Positions 1 through 7,602 of a DNA stretch of 37,561 nucleotides are shown here, one piece after another. Under the pieces are notes generated by a model. That model saw only the letters and a program-made list of their open reading frames with translations. It was not told where the DNA came from and searched no databases. Origin of the DNA: DATLNM01 sp035536775 (GTDB lineage Bacteria; Actinomycetota; CADDZG01; WHSQ01); NCBI GenBank assembly GCA_035536775.1, contig DATLNM010000046.1, forward strand, positions 1 to 37,561, in the 5' to 3' direction. The position numbers were made by a program, and so were the translations under genes. Position 1 is the first letter of the stretch. Each line of letters starts with the position of its first letter.

Positions 1-849
1 CGTGTTCTTGAGCTCGAGAATCTCGCCCTTCACGTCTACGGTGATCTTCTGGGAGAGGTCGCCGTTGGCGACGGCGGTGGTGACCTGCGCGATGTTTCGC
101 ACCTGGCCGGTCAGGTTCGACGCCATGAAGTTCACCGAGTCCGTGAGGTCCTTCCACGTTCCCGATACACCCTTCACCTTGGCCTGACCACCGAGCTTTC
201 CCTCCGTACCGACCTCTCGGGCGACACGCGTGACCTCGTCGGCGAAGGACGACAGCTGGTCGAGCATCGTGTTCACGACCGTTCCGATGCGGAGGAACTC
301 GCCCCTCACCGGCTGGCCTGCGATCTTCAACGCCATCTTCTGCGTGAGGTTGCCCTGGGCGACCGCCTCGACGACACGCGCGACCTCCGTCGTCGGGCGT
401 ACCAGGTCGTCGATCAATGCGTTGAACGTCTCGACCCGCACAGCCCATCCACCAGTGGCTCCGGGGAAACTCATGCGTTCGGTCGTTCGACCTTCCTGGC
501 CGACCACGCGCCTGACGCGGATGAACTCCTTCGTCATGCGGTCCATCTGATCGACGAGTGCGTTGTAGCTCGCCCCGATGCGGCCGATCTGTGTGCCGCG
601 CCGCGTGCTCATTCGAGCCGTGAAGTCACCCCGGCGCGCGGCCTCGAGCGCTTGGAGTAGCTCCTCTACCTCGTAGTCGTTGAGTCCCGCGAGTGAGGCG
701 CCGTGCGACGTGCGCGCCTTGCCGTTCGTTGCCCTCCCATTGGTGGCGCGGGCTTTACGGACCGCACCACCGGCCGCAGCCTTAGTGGTGACGGTCTTCT
801 TCTTCGCTGCGGTGGACTTGGTGGAACGAGACGACGCCTTCGAAGCCAT
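1..849 (-). CDS. Multi-HAMP soluble hybrid-type histidine kinase, 5' fragment (C-terminus outside window)
   Basis: The frame is open for 283 codons from an ATG at 849 to the window edge, so the C-terminal part is missing. An in-frame TGA lies 15 bases upstream, so 849 is the first possible ATG; a G-rich stretch precedes it. The first ~45 residues are rich in Lys, Ala, Thr and Arg with no membrane segment. HAMP-type repeats follow, each with the pattern seen in the Nik1-like family, for example NLTQKMALKIAG, VGTEGKLGGQA, WKDLTDSVNFMASNLTGQV and NGDLSQKITVDVKGE. Family knowledge: such proteins are cytoplasmic osmo/redox-type sensors with a C-terminal HisKA, HATPase and often receiver domains. 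Here only the sensor array is seen, so kinase identity is inferred from the HAMP array. The nuclease gene lies upstream on the same strand. Confidence 0.85.
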   Translation of the reverse strand, partial: MASKASSRSTKSTAAKKKTVTTKAAAGGAVRKARATNGRATNGKARTSHGASLAGLNDYEVEELLQALEAARRGDFTARMSTRRGTQIGRIGASYNALVDQMDRMTKEFIRVRRVVGQEGRTTERMSFPGATGGWAVRVETFNALIDDLVRPTTEVARVVEAVAQGNLTQKMALKIAGQPVRGEFLRIGTVVNTMLDQLSSFADEVTRVAREVGTEGKLGGQAKVKGVSGTWKDLTDSVNFMASNLTGQVRNIAQVTTAVANGDLSQKITVDVKGEILELKNT

Positions 850-991
850 GTACCCCCCGTTTCAGCCGCCCGGTAACCCGAGCTTCGCTCTGTATGGCGG
901 GGGGCGCATGGCTGTAGTCCCCCCGGACATGAATGCTTATCAGACGCGCCCTAGGGGGTGTGACGGTCCGTAGCGGGGTGGTGGCGTTAAG

Positions 992-1801
992 TCAGCCGGC
1001 TGCAGCTTCGCCGGGCGCGTGTCCCTGCTCGGGGGCAAGCTGAGCCCATGCCGGGCAGACCGGCTGGAACGAGCACGACATGCAGAAGGGGGACGGACGA
1101 GCGCGCCAGTCGCCGGTGTCGGAGGCCTTCTTGATGGCTGCCCCCAAGGCCATCATCTGGCGCTCGAAGGCCACGAGCATGCGCTCATCGGGATCGAGTG
1201 TCAGAACCGCGGGGTCGGCCAGGTAGACGAGCCGGATCTCCGCCGGCATCACCCCGAACGCCCGCCAGCACACCAGGGCGTAGAAGCGCAGCCCGAAGAA
1301 CGACGCGAGCTCACGGGATTCGCCCGGGACACGACCGGTCTTGTAGTCGGTCAGTATCCACGACCCGTCTGGGCGCTCTTCGACCCGGTCGATGATGCCG
1401 CGCAGGTGGATTTCGGGTAACTCGTACTCCACCCACCATTCGAGCCGTGACGCCGTCAGCGCCCGGGGGTCCTCCAACTTGAAGTAGTTCGACAGCAGCG
1501 TTCGAGCCTGCGATATCCAGCGTGTCTCGTCGTCCTGATCCATATCCGTCGGGCGAAACTCGGCGTCGGTCCCGACCTCAGCCCACAACGCGTCGAGTAA
1601 CGCCCACGCGCGCTCGGGCGTCCGGTTGACGGGGGGCTCGGAGAAGAGCCGCTCGAGGACCGCGTGGACGAGCGAGCCCTTCGCGGCGGCACCGCTGATC
1701 GGCTCGGGGAGCCGGTCTATCGCCCGGAACTTGAACAGCTGTGGGCAGTTCTTGAAGTCGGTGGCGCTGGACGGCGAAAGCTTGAGAAGCGGCAGATCCA
1801 C
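992..1801 (-). CDS. RecB-family PD-(D/E)XK nuclease with Fe-S cysteine motif
   Basis: A 269-residue protein starting at a GTG. The nuclease core is visible: His46 in SLVHAVLE, Asp138 in GIIDRVE and the Asp-x-Lys motif in TDYKTG (Asp152, Lys154). Four cysteines, Cys19 (FKNCPQ) and Cys240/243/249 (CMSCSFQPVCP), have the spacing of the AddB/Cas4-type 4Fe-4S staple that joins the N- and C-terminal ends of these nucleases. This is a stand-alone RecB-like exonuclease of the kind common in Actinomycetota, not linked here to CRISPR or AddA genes. It probably acts on single-stranded or broken DNA in repair; the substrate is inferred. It lies 40 bases after the protease gene on the same strand. No clear Shine-Dalgarno sits close to the GTG, so the start is less certain than the call. 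Confidence 0.88.
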   Translation of the reverse strand: MDLPLLKLSPSSATDFKNCPQLFKFRAIDRLPEPISGAAAKGSLVHAVLERLFSEPPVNRTPERAWALLDALWAEVGTDAEFRPTDMDQDDETRWISQARTLLSNYFKLEDPRALTASRLEWWVEYELPEIHLRGIIDRVEERPDGSWILTDYKTGRVPGESRELASFFGLRFYALVCWRAFGVMPAEIRLVYLADPAVLTLDPDERMLVAFERQMMALGAAIKKASDTGDWRARPSPFCMSCSFQPVCPAWAQLAPEQGHAPGEAAAG

Positions 1802-1841
1802 AGGATGACCCTAGAGGCGCGCGCCTCCCAGGCCTCGGATT

Positions 1842-2648
1842 TCAGGGGGAGGCGAAGTCCTCGGCGTGGCCGCGGACGACTATCGCTTCGAGCGCGCCGA
1901 ATCTCATCGAGGCGTAGGAGACGTACGGCGACATGATCGTGCAGGGGGAAGGATCGTCGTCTGTCGCGGCCTCGGCGCAGTTGAAGTAATGATGATGGGC
2001 GCCGAGCAGGTGGCCGATCTCGTGCGCCACGATCTTGGCGGTAGCGTTCTTGTATCCGCCGAGAAATACCGCATCGCCTTCCGCGTATGCCATGTCGATC
2101 CCGACCGCGAACGCCATGTCGTCGTAGCGAACGCCACCGATGCAGTCGGCGCGTCCGGCAGCATCGGTCATCTCCTTGCTGGTTAACGTGTAGACGACAT
2201 CGGCGCCACTGGGAGCACGCCCGCCGACATGATCCTTGGCGGCATCGATCAGCTCCTGGGAGGCGATAGATGGAACGATCTCGCCGTCGAGGCGAGCGGC
2301 CTCACCGGTGGCGGGGAAGGTCACCTGCTCGAAGCCGACGACGTTCAGACCGAGCTTGAGTGGCGAGTAGGCCCCCGTGGCCGAGTTGAAGACCTCCTGG
2401 CCGCGCGCCAGCTCGATCCCATCGAGGAGCACGTGGACATCGACGACCACCCTCTTGGGAGTGCCTCCGATGTGGGCCGTAGATGTCCCGTCCGGAAGGA
2501 ACTCGAAACAGTCGGGGGCGTCGTCCTCATCAATGACTAGAAGCGGCTTAGGAACCAGCGGGGCAGCGGCAACCGCACTGCTTCCACCCATGACAGCCAT
2601 CGCCGTGAGGACGGCAAGCGCGCCGAAGATCTTCAGATTCCGCGACAT
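1842..2648 (-). CDS. Secreted metzincin zinc metalloprotease (reprolysin-like)
   Basis: A 268-residue protein with an N-terminal signal peptide (basic start, hydrophobic residues about 7-25, Ala-rich cleavage region near 28). The zinc-binding signature HExxHxxGxxH is complete: His209, Glu210, His213, Gly216, His219 in HEIGHLLGAHH. A likely Met-turn follows in CTIMSPY (Met239), which places it in the metzincin clan (M12B/M43-like). Cysteines 169, 224 and 236 could form disulfides. The N-terminal ~150 residues would be a propeptide or prodomain. An AGGGA lies about five bases before the ATG. Substrate unknown; presumably an extracellular protein. It heads a minus-strand run with the nuclease and the multi-HAMP kinase. 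Confidence 0.87.
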   Translation of the reverse strand: MSRNLKIFGALAVLTAMAVMGGSSAVAAAPLVPKPLLVIDEDDAPDCFEFLPDGTSTAHIGGTPKRVVVDVHVLLDGIELARGQEVFNSATGAYSPLKLGLNVVGFEQVTFPATGEAARLDGEIVPSIASQELIDAAKDHVGGRAPSGADVVYTLTSKEMTDAAGRADCIGGVRYDDMAFAVGIDMAYAEGDAVFLGGYKNATAKIVAHEIGHLLGAHHHYFNCAEAATDDDPSPCTIMSPYVSYASMRFGALEAIVVRGHAEDFASP

Positions 2649-2704
2649 GGGTTCCCTTATTCGCCGTAGAGGGGGTCTCGCCTTCGACCCATACTAGTCA
2701 GAGC

Positions 2705-3502
2705 TTAGAGAGACCCGGCGAATTCCGCCAGGGCACCGTTGAACGCTTCAGGGGCCTCCAGGTTCGACAGGTGCCCCGACTCCGGGATCACGACGAGCCG
2801 GGACCCTCCGACGTTCTCGTGGATCTTCCTCGACAGGTCCGGCGGGGTGAGGGTGTCGTTCTCTCCCACGATCACGAGCGTAGGCACAGAGATCCCTGCC
2901 AGGTCTGAGGTCGAATCAGGGCGGGCTTTCATCGCTTCGAGTGCGCCGATGTAGCCCTCGCCGGAGTTGTCCATCAGCTCGGTCACGTTAGCGACGACGT
3001 CGGGCTTCTTCTCTCGGGTCGCGTCCGAGAGCAGAGCGCCGAGGAGTCCGTCCCGCAGCGCGGCCGGGCCTTCGCTTTCGATCAGCTTCTGCTGGCCGGT
3101 CCGCTTCTCGATGGCCTCGGGTGCATCGGCTTCTGCGCGACTGTCGGCGAGCACGAGCCCTTCGACGCTCTCGGGAAAGAGCCTGAGGAAAGCCAGCGCC
3201 GCATAGCCGCCCATCGACAGGCCCGTAAGCACCACGCGTGAAACTCCGAGCTCGTCGATCACGCCTTTCGCCTGCCCGGCGAAGGTGTCCATGGAATACG
3301 TCGAACGATCCGCGACGACATCGGACTCGCCGAAGCCCTGGAAGTCGACCGTGATCACGCGGAACCGGTCGCTCAGCGACTCGACCTGGGGCTCCCACAT
3401 CCGTCGGTTCAGAGGGAACGCGTTGAGGAAGAGGAGCGCCTTGCCGCCGCCCCCGGTGTCGCCGTATGCGACCTTCACTCCTGAAACGTTGATGTCGGGC
3501 AT
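2705..3502 (-). CDS. Alpha/beta hydrolase (3-oxoadipate enol-lactonase-like fold)
   Basis: A 265-residue hydrolase. The start was set at the ATG at 3502 because AGGAGGT lies six bases upstream and the sequence from there (MPDINVSGVKVAYGDTGG) matches the family start; the open frame continues upstream without similarity. The catalytic triad is visible: nucleophile Ser96 in TGLSMGGY, Asp216 in VGENDTLTPP and His244 in ESGHLSNLEAP. The oxyanion-hole region is FLNAFPLNRRMW. The family includes enol-lactonases, esterases and haloperoxidase-like enzymes, so the substrate cannot be given. Cytoplasmic (no signal peptide). Divergent from the RTX gene across about 124 bases. Confidence 0.9.
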   Translation of the reverse strand: MPDINVSGVKVAYGDTGGGGKALLFLNAFPLNRRMWEPQVESLSDRFRVITVDFQGFGESDVVADRSTYSMDTFAGQAKGVIDELGVSRVVLTGLSMGGYAALAFLRLFPESVEGLVLADSRAEADAPEAIEKRTGQQKLIESEGPAALRDGLLGALLSDATREKKPDVVANVTELMDNSGEGYIGALEAMKARPDSTSDLAGISVPTLVIVGENDTLTPPDLSRKIHENVGGSRLVVIPESGHLSNLEAPEAFNGALAEFAGSL

Positions 3503-3626
3503 CTTCGACCTCCTATGGCATCTGTCCCCGGACGCGCGTGGGCCGGGCGAGACGTGCCAGCTTAGACTCCTTCCGACGCGGCTCGGGCGGAGCCGGCGGC
3601 GGGACCACAGGCAGGGGGCGGAAGTC

Positions 3627-4715
3627 ATGACAAGGGCGATGGATCTCGTAATCACGCTGGGCATCAGTGCGTTGATAACCGCGTCGACGGGTGGATATGC
3701 GTGGGCCCAAGACGCGACGTGCATGGGGATCGAAGCGACGATCACCGGCACCGAAGATCAAGAGATCATCGAGGGAACCGCGGGTGACGATGTCATTGCC
3801 GCTCTTGGCGGGGACGACATCATCCGCGGCCTCGGCGGCGACGACGTCCTGTGCGGAGACGACGGACAGGATCGTCTCGATGGCGGCGACGGGAACGATC
3901 GACTCTTCGGTGGCGAGGGCAACGACTCACGTTCGTTCACGATCCAGGTCTTCACGCTCGACTTCGCGCAGGAAGGCGGCGTCTATGGCGATGCAGGCGA
4001 TGACAAGGTGTACGGCGATCTCGGCAATGACTCCATCGAAGGCGGTCCCGGCGCCGATCTCATGATCGGCGGACAAGGTGCCGACTTTGCGGACGGCGGC
4101 GAGGGTGACGATCGCATCCCAAGTGGTCCCGGCGATGACTACCTCAACGGTGGCGACGGCGCAGACGTGCTGCGGGACGTCGCCGGTGACGGCTACTTCA
4201 GCGGTGGCGGCGGCGACGACATCATGTTGAGCGGAGACGGCGAAGACTCACTGTATGGCGGTGACGGGATAGACAAGATGGTGTCGCGCGGCGGCGACGA
4301 CTACATGAGTGGGGGATCCCTCGATGACGTCCTCCGCGCCGGGGCGGGTTCCAACAACCTCTACGGTGATGACGGCGACGATGTCCTGCGCGCTCTCGAC
4401 GAGGACGACTACATGTCGGGTGGCGGTGGGGACGACACCATGAGGGCCGCAGGCGGCAACAACAACCTCTACGGGGGCTCAGGCCGTGACGTGTTGACGT
4501 CTTCCACCGGCGAGGACTACCTGTCGGGCGGATCGGAGAACGACAAGCTGCTCTCGGGCGGTGGTGACGACGATCTGTATGGCGAATCTGGCAATGATTT
4601 CCTCGGAGCGGCCGACGGCGATGACTACCTGAGTGGTGGCCCAGGCCGGGACATCCTCAACGCCGGAGAGGGCAACGACGACTGCTACGAGGGCGAAACC
4701 ACCGAAAACTGCTAG
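3627..4715 (+). CDS. Secreted RTX-type calcium-binding repeat protein
   Basis: A 362-residue protein from an ATG at 3627, preceded by a GGGGG-type ribosome site. The open frame extends further upstream but only antisense to the hydrolase. A signal peptide (hydrophobic residues about 5-22) ends at AWA-Q. The mature protein begins with a cap (ATCMGIEATITGTED), then about 35 copies of the nonapeptide pattern GGxGxDxUx, which folds as a calcium-filled beta-roll. From residue ~190 the repeats are organised in exact 36-residue super-units beginning Y(M/L/F)SGG. A segment at about residues 105-117 (SFTIQVFTLDFAQ) interrupts the repeats. The protein ends with two cysteines. There is no catalytic domain and no type I secretion partner nearby; export is probably by Sec. 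A structural or surface-layer role is inferred. Confidence 0.9.
   Translation: MTRAMDLVITLGISALITASTGGYAWAQDATCMGIEATITGTEDQEIIEGTAGDDVIAALGGDDIIRGLGGDDVLCGDDGQDRLDGGDGNDRLFGGEGNDSRSFTIQVFTLDFAQEGGVYGDAGDDKVYGDLGNDSIEGGPGADLMIGGQGADFADGGEGDDRIPSGPGDDYLNGGDGADVLRDVAGDGYFSGGGGDDIMLSGDGEDSLYGGDGIDKMVSRGGDDYMSGGSLDDVLRAGAGSNNLYGDDGDDVLRALDEDDYMSGGGGDDTMRAAGGNNNLYGGSGRDVLTSSTGEDYLSGGSENDKLLSGGGDDDLYGESGNDFLGAADGDDYLSGGPGRDILNAGEGNDDCYEGETTENC
4194..4688 (+). repeat. 108-bp (36-residue) tandem super-repeat inside the RTX gene
   Basis: The Tyr codon opening each Y(M/L/F)SGG block falls at 4194, 4302, 4410, 4518 and 4626, exactly 108 bases apart, with an extra related start 54 bases earlier at 4140. 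Four full 36-residue units (four nonapeptides each) and one partial unit are present. Within a unit the NNLYG/DSLYG/DDLYG motif recurs at a fixed place. The DNA copies have diverged, so this is an old duplication. Confidence 0.9.
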
Positions 4716-4748
4716 CCCCAGCCGGGCCTTCGTCGCGCCCGGGCGTCT

Positions 4749-6038
4749 TTACCCTCCGGGCGACTCCACGATCCCGAGCTTCGGCACAGCGTGCGGTGGG
4801 CGCGCGTCGCACGGAAGATCGATCACGAACGTTGTTCCCCGACTCGATGATCTCAGATCGATCCTCCCGCCCATCGCCGCGGTGAGGTGGCTGACGACGT
4901 AGAGGCCAAGACCGACGCCGTCGCGGCCTGCAGAGGTCTCCGCGATGCGGCTGAAAGCATCGAAGAGCTGGTCCCGCTTGTTCTGAGGGATGCCCTCACC
5001 GTCATCGCTGACCTCGATAGCGATGCCGTCCTCGCTACGAGACCCGGTGACGCGCACCGTCGAATCATCGGGCGTGTACTTGTACGCGTTCTCGACCAGG
5101 TTCCTGATGATCTGTCCTAGCCGAGCGCGGTCGAGCTCGCATTCGAGTGGCTCGATGAACACCTCGAGGTGATGCGTCCGTCGCTTGCCCGCTGCCGCGT
5201 CCAGCGCCTCGCGCACAACGGATTCAAGGTCCCCCCACATCGGATCGAGCGCGATCGTCCCGGTCTGGAGTTGTGATGTGACGAGAAGATCGTCGACCAA
5301 GCGAGCGAGCTGACCTCCTTGCTGCTGCACCATCGCGAGGAGGTGCTCATTCTGTTCTGGCGAAAGCCGATCACCCTTCTTCCGCACGGTGTCGACGCCG
5401 GCGATGATGGCGGTTAGCGGACCTCGGATCTCGTGCGACGTGACTGCGATGAAGCGATCCTTCATCTTGTCGAACTCCTGAAGCTGTTCGCTGCGCGTGA
5501 CCGCGGAGCGCGCCCGCCCGCTCAGATGCTCGACCATCGCTCCGGAGGCCGCGGCGACGATCGCCAGCAAGGAGACGACGAAGACGAGGGTCGCGTAGTC
5601 GAAGCCTTCCCCACGTAGGTCCGCCACTCGGAGCGACTGCAACACGAAGAAGAGAGAGGCGGCTCCTGCAGCCCCACCTGCCCCGCGTGCGCCGTAGCGC
5701 GCTGCGCCTTCGAGGGGCAGCAGAAGGAGCAAGCCCCACGTCACATATGGAGTCTCCCAAGCGAATACCCAAACGATCGCGGCGATGACGACGCCGTCGA
5801 AGATGAACGCTCCAAAACCAAGCTTGCGGTGATCGGCGTCGGACGACACGCTGGCGTTCAGACCCCAGATAACTAGGCTGCCTAGCGCCAGCAGCACTAT
5901 CGCGTCCCACGCGTACGCTTGGTCGCGCTCCGAGGGATACGTGCGGAGCGAGAACGCTATCGCCCCCGCGAGGGTGGCCCCCCAGCGGAGATACGTCATC
6001 CACCCCTCGAGCTTGCGAAGCTCGGTCTCTTGAGTCAC
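4749..6038 (-). CDS. Membrane sensor histidine kinase
   Basis: About 430 residues. The N-terminal half has roughly six hydrophobic membrane segments (for example TLAGAIAFSL, AIVLLALGSLVIWGL, FVVSLLAIVAAAS). A HisKA domain follows with the phosphoacceptor His in AVTSHEIRGPLTA, then a HATPase_c domain with the N box (NLVENAYKYTP), G1 box (DDGEGIP) and G2 box (GVGLGLYVV). No receiver domain is attached and no response regulator lies next to it, so it is an orphan kinase in this window. The start is uncertain: GTG at 6038 follows AAAGG, and an ATG at 5999 follows GAGGGG. Starts further upstream would cross the terminator hairpin at 6088-6119 and are unlikely. It converges with the RTX gene, 33 bases between stops. 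Confidence 0.9.
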   Translation of the reverse strand: MTQETELRKLEGWMTYLRWGATLAGAIAFSLRTYPSERDQAYAWDAIVLLALGSLVIWGLNASVSSDADHRKLGFGAFIFDGVVIAAIVWVFAWETPYVTWGLLLLLPLEGAARYGARGAGGAAGAASLFFVLQSLRVADLRGEGFDYATLVFVVSLLAIVAAASGAMVEHLSGRARSAVTRSEQLQEFDKMKDRFIAVTSHEIRGPLTAIIAGVDTVRKKGDRLSPEQNEHLLAMVQQQGGQLARLVDDLLVTSQLQTGTIALDPMWGDLESVVREALDAAAGKRRTHHLEVFIEPLECELDRARLGQIIRNLVENAYKYTPDDSTVRVTGSRSEDGIAIEVSDDGEGIPQNKRDQLFDAFSRIAETSAGRDGVGLGLYVVSHLTAAMGGRIDLRSSSRGTTFVIDLPCDARPPHAVPKLGIVESPGG

Positions 6039-6087
6039 CTGACCTTTATACGCCCACAATGTCTCTAATTGTCCGGTAGTGAACGCG

Positions 6088-6119
6088 ACGAAGGCCCCTG
6101 CCGAAGCAGGGGCCTTCGT
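6088..6119 (-). terminator. Strong hairpin terminator
   Basis: A perfect 14-bp stem (left arm 6088-6101, right arm 6106-6119) with a CGAA tetraloop lies 17 bases after the stop of the small membrane protein gene at 6136. No T-run follows on either strand, as is common for actinobacterial terminators. It separates that gene from the histidine kinase. Confidence 0.75.
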
Positions 6120-6135
6120 GCTACTCGCTGGGTCG

Positions 6136-6444
6136 TTACGCTGCCCGGCTGATCTTCGTGTCGCGCTGGTGACCAAGCACCTCTGCGACATGCTCGAAGA
6201 CCTTCGGCGTCGCGTAGCCGGCTGCGGCGATCATCAGACCGGTACCGACGTATCCGAGGATCTCGGACCTGACGGGGACGTTCCACTGGGAGAACAGGGA
6301 GAACTCGAGCGCCCACGCTACCAATGCCCCCAGCCCGATGGTCAGGATCGACTGGACCTTTGCTACATCGACGTACTCGTCGAGCATGTCGATCACTTTG
6401 AAGGTTCCGATCCCGAGCAGGACCACGATCGCGAACTCGTACAC
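6136..6444 (-). CDS. Small membrane protein, unknown function
   Basis: A 102-residue protein starting at a GTG with an excellent GGAGGT six bases upstream. Three hydrophobic stretches are seen: residues 4-18 (FAIVVLLGIGTFKVI), 31-50 (SILTIGLGALVAWALEFSLF) and 62-78 (ILGYVGTGLMIAAAGYA). The overall layout (short, few helices, charged tail) resembles holin-like or envelope proteins, but I recognise no family and do not assign a function. A strong hairpin terminator follows directly. It lies after another small membrane protein gene with a 100-base gap, so the two may share a transcript. Confidence 0.75.
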   Translation of the reverse strand: MYEFAIVVLLGIGTFKVIDMLDEYVDVAKVQSILTIGLGALVAWALEFSLFSQWNVPVRSEILGYVGTGLMIAAAGYATPKVFEHVAEVLGHQRDTKISRAA

Positions 6445-6544
6445 CTTGCACCTCCGGTTGAATCCAGACGGTCTCTCCGTCCAGGCTTCCGTTGGACGCC
6501 ACCGGGGGACTTGTGGTTACAAGCGTGTCGTTACCAGTGGGGCA

Positions 6545-6940
6545 CTAGTCGTCGAGCGCCTGATAGAGCCCGGCTGTTATCCCAAGGATGGCAGCGTCCA
6601 GGGCGGCGGCCGCTGCGAACCCACGCTTCTGGGTGCGGACGTAGCGGTAGAAGAGGGCGCCGGAGGAGGCAGCCTTTCCGACCATTAGTGGTGGGAGGAG
6701 GTTCCGACGCGTGGCCGGATCGCCTGCAGCGGTCAGCGCCAGGGCGGCGATCGTTGCCATGTAGGCCCCCGCGAGGGAGTTGTAGAGCCCGGGGCTCTCT
6801 GCCTCGAGTGGCTCGCCCCCGGCCAGATTCAGCGACGCGGTCGCGGCCCGGGGACGGACGACGAAATCCAGGGCCCCTGCGGCGTAAACGAGGCCCGTCG
6901 AGAGCAGCCACGCCTTGAGAAGCTTTTCGAGCTTGGACAT
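6545..6940 (-). CDS. Membrane protein, unknown function (four helices)
   Basis: A 131-residue protein with AGGAG placed five bases before the ATG. It has about four predicted membrane segments: residues ~9-27 (AWLLSTGLVYAAGALDFVV), ~57-70 (AGAYMATIAALAL), ~85-100 and ~110-127 (AALDAAILGITAGLYQAL). Conserved-looking polar residues sit in GLYNSLAGAYM and FYRYVRTQKR. No family recognised. The upstream region 6961-6992 carries inverted GACTA/TAGTC repeats that may be an operator. Confidence 0.75.
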   Translation of the reverse strand: MSKLEKLLKAWLLSTGLVYAAGALDFVVRPRAATASLNLAGGEPLEAESPGLYNSLAGAYMATIAALALTAAGDPATRRNLLPPLMVGKAASSGALFYRYVRTQKRGFAAAAALDAAILGITAGLYQALDD

Positions 6941-6960
6941 CGCGGCTCCTAGGTGATGAG

Positions 6961-6992
6961 GGACTAAGTGAAAGATAGTCCTTTATGACTAT
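6961..6992. promoter_or_regulatory. Inverted GACTA/TAGTC repeats upstream of membrane protein gene
   Basis: GGACTA (6961-6966) and TAGTCC (6976-6981) form an inverted repeat with a 9-base spacer. A third half-site, GACTAT (6987-6992), forms a second inverted pair with ATAGTC (6975-6980). The array sits 21-52 bases before the start codon at 6940, a normal place for an operator. A similar repeat lies at 16868-16887. Binding protein unknown. Confidence 0.35.
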
Positions 6993-7107
6993 TCATCGGC
7001 AGGGGGGGTTCGTCGAAACTGCCAGTAGGGCGGGGGTTCAGTCGCATTCGCCGCCGCAGCCATCCGACGCATCGCCCGAGCGTCGGAGACTCCCGCCCTC
7101 TTGTCTA

Positions 7108-7139
7108 CGGTGCGCCCCCTCGATCGAGGGGGCGCACCG
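7108..7139 (-). terminator. Perfect palindrome, likely terminator of the unknown gene 7155-7559
   Basis: A perfect self-complementary sequence with 16-base arms, centred on CGATCG at about 7123/7124, lies 15 bases after the stop codon at 7155. There is no T-run. As RNA it would form a very stable GC hairpin, so it may end transcription from either side. Confidence 0.65.
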
Positions 7140-7154
7140 CCATTTCCGGTCCTT

Positions 7155-7559
7155 TTAGCGGCGACCCGCCGCCTCTTGCTGCGGGAACTTGACCGAGAAC
7201 CGCACTCGGGCGACCTCGCTCTCGTCGAGGACGAACACCACGGCGTAGTCGTCGGATGCGTAGTCGAACTCCAGGTCCGCGATCTCGTCTTCGAGCCGCT
7301 CGATGTGCTGAGGGGTCGCGAGGTGAAGCTCTCGAGGCAGGCTCTCGTATACGACTCCCCCCGCCGGACCTTCGATCCGCCATTGCTCCGTAAACGTTCC
7401 GTGGTCGTTGACCCATCCCCTGATGACGAGGAACACCCCCGCCTTGCCGGGCTCGTCCGGGAGGATGACATCGTTATCGAGACCCGGGTGGACCTTCGCA
7501 CCGAGCTTGAAGAAGAGGTCCCGGTCGATCACCTTCGCGTAGCTGAGTCTTGCTCCCAA
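7155..7559 (-). CDS. Conserved-looking protein of unknown function
   Basis: A 134-residue soluble protein starting at a TTG with GGAGG eight bases upstream. It has no signal peptide or membrane segment. The sequence alternates beta-type stretches (VFLVIRGWV, YAVVFVLDE, ARVRFSVKF) and suggests a single beta-sandwich domain. An acidic helix-like piece (IERLEDEIADLEFDYASDD) lies near residues 84-105. No catalytic motif or family is recognised. It follows the saccharopine-dehydrogenase-like gene by 43 bases on the same strand, so the two may be co-transcribed; a perfect palindrome follows it. Confidence 0.75.
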   Translation of the reverse strand: MGARLSYAKVIDRDLFFKLGAKVHPGLDNDVILPDEPGKAGVFLVIRGWVNDHGTFTEQWRIEGPAGGVVYESLPRELHLATPQHIERLEDEIADLEFDYASDDYAVVFVLDESEVARVRFSVKFPQQEAAGRR

Positions 7560-7602
7560 TGCGGTGTCCTCCCTCGATCGGTCTCGTTACCCTTGGTGAT
7601 CG

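Noticed and set aside
992..1801. Possible Cas4 (CRISPR) identity of the Fe-S nuclease
   Set aside because: The length, stand-alone position and lack of any cas gene or array fit a general RecB-like repair nuclease better.
1813..1829. GC palindrome between the metzincin and nuclease genes as terminator
   Set aside because: Only a short self-complementary run (GAGGCGCGCGCCTC) without loop or T-tail, overlapping the place where the nuclease ribosome site should be; left out as a feature.
3285..3626. N-terminal extension of the RTX protein frame
   Set aside because: It is antisense to the hydrolase start and would bury the signal peptide; the ATG at 3627 has a ribosome site and begins the signal peptide.
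3780..4700. Regularly spaced repeats that could suggest a CRISPR array
   Set aside because: The repeats lie in an open reading frame, code for the calcium-binding nonapeptides and have diverged at DNA level; there are no unique spacers or cas genes.
6079..6918. Plus-strand frame of about 279 codons across two minus-strand membrane protein genes
   Set aside because: It runs through a terminator hairpin, is Arg/Pro-rich shadow sequence, and both minus-strand genes have good ribosome sites and membrane helices.
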